DNA from: DATHRK01 sp035465395
Lineage (GTDB): Bacteria > Gemmatimonadota > Gemmatimonadetes > Longimicrobiales > RSA9
Length of the DNA: 40,916 nt
Reading direction: 5' to 3'
Assembly: GCA_035465395.1 (NCBI GenBank)
Contig: DATHRK010000022.1
Location: 1-40,916 of the forward strand
The translations under genes were made by a program, and so were the position numbers. Below, piece after piece: positions 7,231-13,735 of the stretch (positions within the stretch are counted from its first letter, which is position 1; every line of letters starts with the position of its first letter). The notes under the pieces are model-generated. The model saw nothing but the letters and a program-made list of their open reading frames with translations. It searched no databases and had not been told where the DNA came from.

Positions 7231-8360
7231 ACGAGGAAGCACGGCGTGAAGCGCTCATCCAGGGCTGCCGGTGGTTCGCGGAATCGGCCTTCAGCCCGGG
7301 CACGTCGGGCAACCTGAGCGTGCGTGTGCCCGGCGGATCCGCGGGCGCGTTCCTGGTGACGCCGGCCGGCGTGCCGTGGGACGCGATCACCGCCGATGCG
7401 CTCGTCAAGGTGGATGGCGCGGCGGGACCGCCTCCGGACTCGACCCCCTCCTCGGAGTGGCGGCTCCACGCGGCGATCTATCACAATCGCCCCGAGGTCG
7501 GAGCCATCGTCCACGCGCATCCCCGTGCCGCGACAGCCGTCTCGTGTCTACGTCGCCCGATCCCGCCCTTCCACTACATGGTTGCGCAGGCCGGAGGCGC
7601 CGAGATTCCGTGCGCGCCGTACGCGACGTTCGGAACGCAGTCGCTCGCGGAATCCGTGGCGGGCGCGCTGGGAGCGACCTACCGCGCCTGCCTGATGGCG
7701 AACCACGGGCTGGTCGCGGTGGGTGCCGACCTGAACGGCGCGCTCGGCCACGCGCGCGCGGTGGAGGCGCTGGCCGACCAGTACCTGGCCGCGCTGGCGG
7801 CCGGCGATCCCGTCCTCCTGGACGAGGCGGAGATCGGACGCGTGCTGAAGCAGTTCGCGGTGTACGCGGACCACCCCGCCACAGAGACGCCGCTGACGAT
7901 GGCCGACGTGCCGGCGCCGGACGGCATGCAGTCGGGGCCACTCGCGGTCGAGGCGCCGCGGAGCAGCCTGTGGGACGACCCCGCTCCGAGCCCGAAGCGC
8001 GAGCCGCCGCTCGTGCTCCTCGCGCACGGCAGCCGGGAAGCCACCTGGAAGGATCCACTGCTGGATGTCGCCGAGCAGCTCGGGCGTCGGCAACGGCGCG
8101 CCGTGCGCGTCGCGTTCCTGCAGTTCGATCGTCCGGATCTGCCGACGCTCGCGGCAGAGCTGCGCCGGGAGGGGATCGACCGCATCGACCTGATCCCCGT
8201 CTTCTACGCGGCGGGGCGACACCTCAACGACGACGTCCCGGCTCTGGTAGAGCGGCTCGAGTCGGAAGGGACGGCGGTGGAGGTGCTGGACGCTCCGGGG
8301 GAGCTGGAGGAGTTCGGCGATGTCCTGCTGACGCTGTTGGGGCGGATTGCCGCCGGCTGA
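7227..8360 (+). CDS. class II aldolase fused to CbiX-like chelatase domain
   Basis: 377 residues in two domains. Residues 1-215 are a class II aldolase/adducin domain of the fuculose-phosphate aldolase type, with GTSGNLSVRV, PSSEWRLH (Glu77), VHAHP (His96, His98) and ANHG (His160), the expected divalent-metal ligands. The block PFHYMVAQAGG...APYATFGT marks the aldolase branch rather than the MtnB dehydratase. After mtnA it would cleave methylthioribulose-1-phosphate (or 5-deoxyribulose-1-phosphate) to DHAP and an aldehyde, as Ald2 does in the DHAP shunt. After a linker (about 218-258), residues 260-377 resemble CbiX sirohydrochlorin cobaltochelatase: LLAHGSR (His267) and AAGRHLNDDVP (His332) retain both metal-handling histidines. 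The GGGGGG-rich site before the ATG and the ATGA overlap with mtnA support the start. The role of the CbiX part is unknown. Confidence 0.88.
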   Translation: MNEEARREALIQGCRWFAESAFSPGTSGNLSVRVPGGSAGAFLVTPAGVPWDAITADALVKVDGAAGPPPDSTPSSEWRLHAAIYHNRPEVGAIVHAHPRAATAVSCLRRPIPPFHYMVAQAGGAEIPCAPYATFGTQSLAESVAGALGATYRACLMANHGLVAVGADLNGALGHARAVEALADQYLAALAAGDPVLLDEAEIGRVLKQFAVYADHPATETPLTMADVPAPDGMQSGPLAVEAPRSSLWDDPAPSPKREPPLVLLAHGSREATWKDPLLDVAEQLGRRQRRAVRVAFLQFDRPDLPTLAAELRREGIDRIDLIPVFYAAGRHLNDDVPALVERLESEGTAVEVLDAPGELEEFGDVLLTLLGRIAAG

Positions 8361-8458
8361 CACTCGCGTGCCCCCACGCGGCGGGATGTGACCGACGACC
8401 GCCGTCGATCGTCCATGGACCGGAACCCCCTCTCCCCGAGATCCAGCAGGGGGACGCC

Positions 8459-8689
8459 ATGTTCTCGGGGACAGTGCTCCGACTCTGGCGGGACGAGAGC
8501 GCCCAGGACCTCGCCGAATACGCGTTGCTCCTGGCGCTCGTGGCCGTCGTGATCGTACCCATGCTCCTCACCTTCGGCGGGACGATCGCCGACCTCTTCC
8601 ATCACAACGACAAGTGCTTGAGGCCGGCGATGAGCGGCGTAACGCCGGCGGACGGTGGAGAGGCCTACGGACAGTGCAAGAAGGGCTGA
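8459..8689 (+). CDS. Flp/Tad-type pilin, orphan
   Basis: 76-residue Flp-family pilin. A short basic leader ending near residue 14 is followed by the hallmark AQDLAEYALLLALVAVV, with the conserved Glu-Tyr pair and a hydrophobic helix to about residue 37. A prepilin peptidase would cut before or near the AQDLAEY segment. The tail after the helix is longer than in minimal Flp pilins and contains Cys53 and Cys73, which could form a disulfide. An AGGGGGA ribosome-binding site precedes the ATG. No tadA/cpa/prepilin-peptidase gene lies nearby, so assembly must be encoded elsewhere, or this is a relict. Confidence 0.85.
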   Translation: MFSGTVLRLWRDESAQDLAEYALLLALVAVVIVPMLLTFGGTIADLFHHNDKCLRPAMSGVTPADGGEAYGQCKKG

Positions 8690-8744
8690 TGCCTGCACAC
8701 CCAGATAGCAACGCGACAAGCCGACCAAGATCGCGAGCGGTCCA

Positions 8745-9173
8745 CTACGACGCTCGCTGCCGATAGAAGCACACCACGTCGAGCACGTCGAACTCCATGA
8801 TCGCATCCGCCGCCTCCACGATCCGCCCGACCGCGTCCACGATCTGTATGCGATTGCCGATGTCGCGTAGCAGGCGACCTTCGAAGCTGAAGGCGAAGGT
8901 CTTGCGACCCGACCCGCTGTCCGCCGACCAGGGTGCGATGGTCCCGATGTAATGCCCGTTCACCAGGATCCGAGCGCCCTTCGTGGCGTGCGAGGGTCCG
9001 GATACATGCAGCATCAGCAGCGCGACTTCCGAACCGCTGACGCCCCCGGCGTCGAACCTGGCCCGGTAAATGGGCCCTCCGACCGCACCGTTTCCATCTC
9101 CGCTATCGATACGGGCCACGGGCACGCTCGGAACGCTCGGCCTGATCACCGTGAAATTCTCCGCGAGTGCCAT
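8745..9173 (-). CDS. hypothetical protein, probably beta-rich
   Basis: 142 residues without a signal peptide or membrane helix. The pattern of alternating hydrophobic strands (IYRARFDAG, VALLMLHVSG, ARILVNGHYIGTI, KTFAFSFEGRLL, NRIQIVDAVG) looks like a jelly-roll or carbohydrate-binding-like beta sandwich, but I cannot assign a family. The ATG at 9173 has a strong AAGAGGGAG ribosome-binding site. It converges on the pilin gene with a 55-bp spacer. The next gene upstream on the same strand is over 250 bp away with a hairpin between, so it is likely transcribed alone. Confidence 0.65.
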   Translation of the reverse strand: MALAENFTVIRPSVPSVPVARIDSGDGNGAVGGPIYRARFDAGGVSGSEVALLMLHVSGPSHATKGARILVNGHYIGTIAPWSADSGSGRKTFAFSFEGRLLRDIGNRIQIVDAVGRIVEAADAIMEFDVLDVVCFYRQRAS

Positions 9174-9394
9174 GGTGTCGCTCCCTCTTTCTTGGTGCCT
9201 CCGCTCACCCCGAGCGGTGTGCTACCAAGTTGGCGCGGCGGCGATAGCGGCTGGCGGCAGGAATTACGTAGGGACGCGATCCATCGTACGTATGGGCGCT
9301 GCGCCTGGGACCTGGGAGAGGAGCGGTGGCGATGCGCCCTGACCCGAGGTTCGCGCGGCGTGTCGAATGGTCTCCGGCATGCGTCGCCGAGCAA

Positions 9395-9432
9395 GGACAC
9401 GGCCCCCCTTCTCTCCCCGGGGAGCCGTGTCC
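9395..9432. terminator. strong hairpin after the 9439-9900 gene
   Basis: A perfect 9-bp inverted repeat, GGACACGGC at 9395-9403 and GCCGTGTCC at 9424-9432, lies seven bases beyond the stop of the minus-strand gene ending at 9439. The arms are continued inward by C-rich and G-rich runs. On the minus strand only a short TT follows, so it is a GC-rich hairpin without a proper U-tract. The rest of 9174-9394 shows nothing else I can name. Confidence 0.55.
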
Positions 9433-9438
9433 CTCAGG

Positions 9439-9900
9439 CTACTTGGCCCGACTCATGTTGACCGTGTAGATCTGGTCGGCGTGCTCTGCGTAGTATTTGA
9501 GGAACATGGCAAGGTGGGCATCCCATTCCTCCCGCTCGGGAGTCCCCTCCTCGGGTTGGCGTTCCTGGAACCACTCGTTGCACGCTTCGCACGGCGCGCC
9601 GATCGCCGCCCAGTCCATGTACTCGCGCATGAACACGACATCCCCCCCGTTCGACCCATGGTTGTGGGTCACGACGCGTAACCAGTGCACGTTGGGATTC
9701 ATCCGAGCAGTGGGCACCATGACGGAGTCGACCCACCACATCACCGACGCTCGATCAGCGCCGTAGGGAACGTGGAACGTCGAGGTGGTGATGAAGCGGG
9801 TCTCGGGGACGGCGTCGTCGTCCCCCTGTTGTGCGTCGACCGTCCCGTGTGGAAGGAGCAGGACACACACCACCGTGGCGAGGCAGATACGTACGGGCAT
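9439..9900 (-). CDS. secreted protein with CxxC motif, unknown function
   Basis: 153 residues. MPVRICLATVVCVLLLPHGTVDAQ is a classical signal peptide with cleavage near V-D-A-Q, so the product is exported. The mature protein is Trp/Met/His-rich (MWWVDSVMVP, VHWLRVVTHNHG) and has one C-E-A-C motif at about residues 109-112, which could be redox-active or bind a metal or haem-like ligand. An upstream ATG at 9915 exists, but a GGAGGT site sits just before the ATG at 9900, which decides the start. I recognise no family. A strong hairpin follows the stop. Confidence 0.7.
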   Translation of the reverse strand: MPVRICLATVVCVLLLPHGTVDAQQGDDDAVPETRFITTSTFHVPYGADRASVMWWVDSVMVPTARMNPNVHWLRVVTHNHGSNGGDVVFMREYMDWAAIGAPCEACNEWFQERQPEEGTPEREEWDAHLAMFLKYYAEHADQIYTVNMSRAK

Positions 9901-9970
9901 CGGTACCTCCGACATTGAGGGGGCTGCGGGCTCGAGGCGGGTCGGCCGCTACGGCGGGTAGTCTCCGAAA

Positions 9971-9987
9971 GGTAGGTGCTACCTACC
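9971..9987. repeat. 7-bp inverted repeat upstream of secreted-protein gene
   Basis: GGTAGGT-GCT-ACCTACC is a perfect 7-bp inverted repeat with a 3-base centre, about 70 bp upstream of the ATG at 9900. Position and symmetry suit an operator for a dimeric regulator of that gene. It could equally be chance or part of the old integration debris that begins here. Confidence 0.4.
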
Positions 9988-10061
9988 GCTTGGGGCCAGC
10001 ATCACTTTACGTGGAAATGATTGTGTATCAGATGTTTACGGCCGTTGCTCGGTCGCATGGG

Positions 10062-10091
10062 TGCCGGGGGTGGGACTCGAGCCCACAAGAG
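10062..10091 (-). repeat. degenerate third copy of tRNA-Leu 3' end (att relic)
   Basis: 30 bases that match the 3' end of the intact tRNA-Leu (13819-13848) at 26 of 30 positions, in the same orientation. The match starts exactly at the discriminator base. The T-arm stem and loop are recognisable but altered (CTCGAGT instead of TTCGAAT). It is too short to be a tRNA gene. The best reading is an attachment-site remnant of an earlier integration at the same tRNA, or the end of an element that came from a host with a slightly different tRNA-Leu. Confidence 0.55.
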
Positions 10092-10164
10092 CCGAGTACG
10101 TACGGGCGTCCCGGTCGTGCTCGTGATGCGGCGTGCGGCGCTAGCCCCTAGCCAGACGATCTCG

Positions 10165-10433
10165 CTATCCGGGGGCCGGCCCTTCTGGTGCGCGCCGAAT
10201 CCCCTCGCGGGTGACGTCGTATCCCACGCGACGACCGCCGCCACCGGCCTGCCCGCCAGAGCGAGCCCGACAACCAGCTGGAGGATCCACGATGGCAGTC
10301 CGATGGCCTCGATGAGCAAGCTCGCCCCCTCGGCCGCCGAGAGGGAAGCCACGATCCAGATGCCCACGGTTTGGGGGACACGGCGTCGGAGAAGCTCCGC
10401 CAAGAGCGGGTTGCGACCGGGCTGTGAGCTCAA
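10165..10433 (-). pseudogene. broken membrane N-terminus of a large sensor/TPR-type protein
   Basis: Reading from the ATG at 10433, the start LLAELLRRRVPQTVGIWIV...GLPSWILQLVVGLALAGRPVAAVVAW is the N-terminal membrane module seen in large adenylate-cyclase-like, TolB- or TPR-containing proteins of Gemmatimonadota and relatives (ELKRRxVxRxAxxYLxxAW...GLPxW...PxAxxxAWxYDVTxEG). At about 10220 the frame breaks: the expected continuation YDVTREGIRRAPEG is in a second frame and stops at 10165. The original open frame runs on to 10002 as meaningless Arg/Pro-rich sequence. So only about 85 residues of a much larger gene survive, with a frameshift. It lies between the degenerate att relic and the 53-bp att copy, consistent with debris of an older element. 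Confidence 0.6.
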
Positions 10434-10599
10434 CGGGGGGTCGCGCCGGAAACGAGGAGCGAAACACCGCTACCGGCGAGGCGAGCTTGCCCCGCGGGCG
10501 AACAGCACGGAGTGGCCACCGGCTCACCTGCAAAGGGCGTCATCGCGATCCACATTTGAAGACATTGGACGGCCCAGTGTAGACCGCAGGCCCGCCTCA

Positions 10600-10652
10600 T
10601 GCCCGGGGTGGGATTCGAACCCACAAGGGATTGCTCCCAGCGGATTTTGAGT
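10600..10652. repeat. attachment site, distal copy (53-bp tRNA-Leu 3' end)
   Basis: Identical over 53 bases to 13819-13871. Identity stops abruptly on both sides: at the discriminator base (10600), and after the first two bases 3' of the CAA anticodon region, where the tRNA copy continues TCCGCC and this copy reads TGTGAC. This is the far-end attachment site left when the element integrated at the tRNA. Confidence 0.9.
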
Positions 10653-10691
10653 GTGACCCGAGCGATTTCGGGCCAGATGCGGCCAGTTACC

Positions 10692-10716
10692 CTACGTTGG
10701 CTAACGTTAGTCGTAG
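10692..10716. promoter_or_regulatory. nested palindrome inside the distal attachment end
   Basis: The perfect 10-bp palindrome CTAACGTTAG (10701-10710) is enclosed by a second pair CTACG (10692-10696) and CGTAG (10712-10716). It lies about 40-65 bp inside the distal att copy, between it and the arm-type repeat at 10780. This is where an excisionase or the recombinase might bind, so I read it as a possible protein-binding site of the recombination region; no protein is identified. Confidence 0.4.
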
Positions 10717-10779
10717 TAGAACGTTACGGAGCCGCTGTCTTGCGGCCCGATGCGTCCAGTATCGCCAAGTTTCGCGGAG

Positions 10780-10801
10780 TTGGCACACCAACTGGCACAC
10801 C
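10780..10801 (+). repeat. arm-type repeat, distal end
   Basis: TTGGCACACCA-ACT-GGCACACC: two GGCACAC half-sites in tandem. The same arrangement, with a 2-base spacer, occurs at 13736-13755 in the same orientation near the integrase end. The distance to the core att copies is about 128 and 64 bp. Paired direct repeats near both ends of an element are characteristic integrase arm-binding sites. Confidence 0.65.
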
Positions 10802-10858
10802 TTGAAACCCGCGACGCCTCCGCCGAGACCGCCGGTTCTTGGACGTCAGGGCTATCTC

Positions 10859-11134
10859 TCAGCGCGGCTGACCGGGCGTTCGTTCGTCGCCGATCAGATG
10901 GCTGACGATGACCCACCTCTCGTCCCTCCTGACAAGGACACGCAGTTGATTGACTCGGCGGGGTTCCATCACCCGACCATCGGGAAACTGCTGGCCGACC
11001 CGGGTAGAGATGTACAACCACTGCCGGACGAGCGGGCTGCCACTCGATTTCCGATAACGTTCCGGTGTTGCCGGCGCGGCCCCCAATCGGGGCCGTGATT
11101 CACCGAAGTGAGCGCCAGCGAACGGAGGCGGCAA
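10859..11134 (-). pseudogene. C-terminal remnant of a SnoaL/DUF4440-like protein
   Basis: An open frame whose last 45 residues (GQQFPDGRVMEPRRVN, then QLRVLVRRDERWVIVSHLIG) look like the C-terminal strands of an NTF2-like (SnoaL, DUF4440, SgcJ/EcaC-type) protein. The Arg-Trp-x-x-x-S-H end of the beta sheet is clear. The roughly 45 residues before it are low-complexity translation of the attC-like DNA at 11054-11147 and do not resemble the family. The gene has therefore lost its first two thirds and is probably non-functional. The bases between 10653 and 10858 hold only the recombination repeats listed separately. Confidence 0.45.
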
Positions 11135-11147
11135 CTTTTGGTTAGGC
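11054..11147. repeat. integron attC-like structure
   Basis: A 94-base region with the layout of an attC recombination site. The right end is GTTAGGC (11141-11147), a perfect match to the core consensus GTTRRRY; read on the minus strand it is GCCTAAC, a perfect RYYYAAC. Inner boxes TTGCCG (11068-11073) and CGGCAA (11129-11134) are exact reverse complements at the expected spacing. Further inverted repeats (GGCCCC/GGGGCC around 11084, TCAC-TTCG-GTGA around 11100) fill the centre. The left end (CGATAAC) is a poor core match, so the orientation is ambiguous and the call is tentative. Confidence 0.4.
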
Positions 11148-11167
11148 GGCGTGATCGTTTCCTGGCG

Positions 11168-11326
11168 CTATGCGCCCGAGTCCGATTTCTTCGCCACACC
11201 GTCCCTCACGAGTTCCATCTCATACACTGGCACGGAGCCTTCAAGTCTCTTGATATCGATTACGCTCATAAAGCCCCGCCGAACCGCGCTAGCCGAGTCC
11301 GCGCGCGTGTTATAACGCAGTGCCAT
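11168..11326 (-). CDS. small unrecognised ORF, possibly a fragment
   Basis: 52-residue frame (MALRYNTRADSASAVRRGF...YEMELVRDGVAKKSDSGA) starting just after the hydrolase stop. Composition is protein-like, and local GC is lower than in the flanking chromosome. I see no family, signal or membrane segment, and no good ribosome-binding site. It may be the end of a degraded gene within the element rather than a real gene. Confidence 0.25.
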   Translation of the reverse strand: MALRYNTRADSASAVRRGFMSVIDIKRLEGSVPVYEMELVRDGVAKKSDSGA

Positions 11327-11336
11327 GCCGCTGCGC

Positions 11337-12347
11337 TTAACGCGCACCATGTTGTAGGGGTACGTTGTCTCGCACTGATCTCACGACCCTGGCGACAGCA
11401 TCGATCACCGCGCCCGGATCATCGAGTTGGATGTAGTGGTTCGAGCTCGCGATGGTGCGGTGGTCGGCGTTCGACGAAAGTGTTGCCAGCTCGTTCTGCA
11501 TCTCGGGCCAGAGCTGTTCCATCAGTGCAATGGAGGAATCGCTGACCCCGGATGATGGTGGAAATGGATGCTTGCCTGCGGTGAGCACCACCAGCGGCCG
11601 GTTCCCTAGCGTCGTCACGGCACCCGCCTCCGCGAGAGCATCGTCCATGGCCGCCATTTCTCCATGCATGCCGCGGACACTCAACGGAAGCATTGCACGA
11701 ATCGCAGCGCGGGCCGAGTCCGGCCACATTTCTGGGATCCCTGGGTCCCCGAACCGCATCACACCGGTGGCAGCCAGCAACCTGATCAGAAATGCCGGCG
11801 GCCCCGCTGACATGGCTGCCTGCATGTCGGCCGGCAGGCGCGACATCAAGCCCGGAGGAGTCGCATCCACGAACACCAAGCCGACGACCTCATCCGGGAA
11901 GCGTCCCGTGAACACGCGCACGAGCGCGCCGCCGATTGAATGGCCGACCATGACGTAGGGCCCCGGCTCATCGGCGGCGCGGAGTAGCGCTTGTAGTTCG
12001 TCAGCGATGTGGGCGGCATCCCGCGGCCTCCCGCGCGGGGTGCTCCACATGATTCCGCCGCGGTCGTACGCGCACACCCGGGTCTGCCCTGCGATTGCCG
12101 GTTGCACCTTCACCCAGTCCTCAGAGCCCCCGGCGCCGAATCCCGACTCCAGGATGACCGTGGGTGTGCCCGTGCCTTCGCACGCCAAGTGTGTTCGGCC
12201 GCCATCGAATGCCACCATCTGCCCGGGAGCCGGAAAGTCTCGACCAGCCCGCCACCTCGACCACTGCTCGAAACTGAGCCCAGCTGCGATGGCCACGAGC
12301 ACCAGGGCCAGTACGCCAAGAACGATCCGTCGGAACCACTTGCGCAT
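11337..12347 (-). CDS. membrane-anchored alpha/beta hydrolase (element cargo)
   Basis: 336 residues. An N-terminal helix (RRIVLGVLALVLVAIAAGLSF) anchors or exports the protein. The body is an alpha/beta hydrolase: a strand-loop TPTVILESGFG, then YDRGG, the nucleophile elbow GHSIGG (Ser), FVDATPPG, and a C-terminal SSNHYIQLDDP with the catalytic His. The substrate (ester, lactone or small amide) cannot be told. The ATG at 12347 follows GGGGGAGA; an ATG at 12401 is also in frame but would put an untypical segment before the helix. A TTGACA on the minus strand (12491-12486) lies upstream but has no good -10 partner; nothing else is visible in 12348-12525. It is the only intact cargo gene of the integrative element. 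Confidence 0.82.
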   Translation of the reverse strand: MRKWFRRIVLGVLALVLVAIAAGLSFEQWSRWRAGRDFPAPGQMVAFDGGRTHLACEGTGTPTVILESGFGAGGSEDWVKVQPAIAGQTRVCAYDRGGIMWSTPRGRPRDAAHIADELQALLRAADEPGPYVMVGHSIGGALVRVFTGRFPDEVVGLVFVDATPPGLMSRLPADMQAAMSAGPPAFLIRLLAATGVMRFGDPGIPEMWPDSARAAIRAMLPLSVRGMHGEMAAMDDALAEAGAVTTLGNRPLVVLTAGKHPFPPSSGVSDSSIALMEQLWPEMQNELATLSSNADHRTIASSNHYIQLDDPGAVIDAVARVVRSVRDNVPLQHGAR

Positions 12348-12525
12348 GGTCTCCCCCCGGAGGTGGTGTTCTCGACCGGCACCGGGTCCAGCGATGAACA
12401 CGTACAGATTGCGTCCGTTCGCGTGGACGAAGCCTGATCTTGGATTCTAACAGTCCAGGTGCCCTGATCTCTACTTGGAGTTAACTGTCAAGCCACCCCG
12501 CAACCAAGGGGAAAGGTACCCCCTG

Positions 12526-13662
12526 TCAGCCGTCCACGAGCCGCTGCAGAGCGTCCGCGGCCTCGCGCTGCATCGACTCGTGTACGTGCGAGTACGTGTC
12601 GCCCGTCAGCGTGATGGTGGAGTGCCCGAGCCGCTCGCTCACGATCTTGAGCGGCACGCCAGCCGCCAGCAGCATCGTCGCGGCGGAGTGCCTGAGCCCG
12701 TACGGCGTCAAGCCCGGCGGCAGGCCCACCGCGTCGCGCAGCCGGTTCCAGCGGCGGCGGACAGGGTCCTGACGGAGCGGCGCGCCGCGCTCGTCGGCGA
12801 AGATCAGGTCCCCGTCCTCCCATTCCGGCGCGGCCAGCCGCTCGGCCGCCTGACGCTTCCGGTGCGCGGCCAGCTCGTGGACGACCACCTCGGGCAGGAC
12901 GACGGCGCGCCGGCTCTTGGCGGTCTTCGGGGGCGCGTAGTGGAGCGGGCGCCCGGGCTTATCGACCGCGACGCGCCGGATGCTGACTGTGTCCCCGTTC
13001 AGGTCCGCCCAGCGCACCGCGAGCGCTTCGCTCGGCCGCAGACCGCCGAACCCCATCAGCATGTAGAGCGCGCCCAGCGGGTCGCTCGTGCAGGCGTCGA
13101 CGAACGGCTCGATGTCCGCTTCGCCGAGCGTCGCGGGCTCGGACGGCTCGACGCTTGGCAACGCCTTCCTGACGAGCCGCGCCCGGGCCGGGTTGTCGCG
13201 GAGCAGGCCGTCCGACACCGCCTCCTCCAGCGCCGCCCGTAGCGTCGCGTGCGCACGCTTGATCGTGCGGGCGCCAAGGCCCTGCTCGCGGAGCCGCACG
13301 AGCCACCGGCGCACGTCCGCCGGCGTGAGACGGTCGAGTCTCCCTCCGCCCAGGTGCGGACGGGCGTAGCGCCTCAGGTCGGCCTCGTAGTCCCAGAACG
13401 TGCGCTCGCGCACGCTCGGACGCGCGACCGTTTCCAGCCACACATCAAGCCACTCGTCCACCGTGGCGCTCGGCCGCACGAGCGGGAGCCGGCCCGCGTC
13501 CTTCTCGGCGAGTAGCGCCGTCAGCGCCTTGCGGGCGGCGCGCTTTCCGCCCTGGACCGCCTTGCTCCGGTAGCGGCGCTTGCCGGAGCCGTCGCGCCCG
13601 ACGAACACGCGCACGAGCCACTTCCCCTCGCCCTTCTCGATGATCGAGCCGCGGCCAGCCAT
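12526..13662 (-). CDS. tyrosine recombinase / integrase
   Basis: 378 residues with the standard layout: an N-terminal arm-binding domain (about 1-60; GKWLVRVFVGRDGSGKRRYR), a SAM-like core-binding domain (about 65-165) and a catalytic domain (about 180-370). Catalytic residues: Arg209 in GGLRPSEAL, Lys246 in KTAKSRR, Arg324 in YGLRHSAAT, His347 in LGHS and nucleophile Tyr357 in DTYSHV. The first His of the usual HxxR box is replaced by Tyr321. The ATG at 13662 with GGGGAG upstream is preferred to the open frame back to 13755, which would run through the arm repeat. The gene reads away from the intact tRNA-Leu, as is usual for elements that use the tRNA 3' end as attB. Confidence 0.92.
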   Translation of the reverse strand: MAGRGSIIEKGEGKWLVRVFVGRDGSGKRRYRSKAVQGGKRAARKALTALLAEKDAGRLPLVRPSATVDEWLDVWLETVARPSVRERTFWDYEADLRRYARPHLGGGRLDRLTPADVRRWLVRLREQGLGARTIKRAHATLRAALEEAVSDGLLRDNPARARLVRKALPSVEPSEPATLGEADIEPFVDACTSDPLGALYMLMGFGGLRPSEALAVRWADLNGDTVSIRRVAVDKPGRPLHYAPPKTAKSRRAVVLPEVVVHELAAHRKRQAAERLAAPEWEDGDLIFADERGAPLRQDPVRRRWNRLRDAVGLPPGLTPYGLRHSAATMLLAAGVPLKIVSERLGHSTITLTGDTYSHVHESMQREAADALQRLVDG

Positions 13663-13735
13663 CCGCTCAGCTCCCCGGTGCCGGGTGGGAAAACGCGGCC
13701 TAACTGCCGCACACCCCAAGCTACCACCGGAACGG

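Noticed and set aside
7227..7880. Reading the aldolase-like domain as MtnB (methylthioribulose-1-phosphate dehydratase)
   Set aside because: The blocks PFHYMVAQAGG, APYATFGT and the C-terminal EALADQYLAAL-GDPVLL pattern are those of fuculose-phosphate-type aldolases; MtnB lacks them, and no mtnC or mtnD gene is nearby.
10062..10091. A second tRNA gene
   Set aside because: Only the T-arm and 3' acceptor part exist; D-arm and anticodon arm are absent, so it is an att-like fragment.
10002..10164. Continuation of the membrane-protein frame beyond the break
   Set aside because: The residues are Arg/Pro-rich and unlike the family; the true continuation is in another frame, so this stretch is not annotated as coding.
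12463..12491. Promoter with TTGACA on the minus strand upstream of the hydrolase
   Set aside because: The hexamer at the right spacing (ATCAGG) is a poor -10, and no better one is in range, so it is mentioned only in the gene entry.
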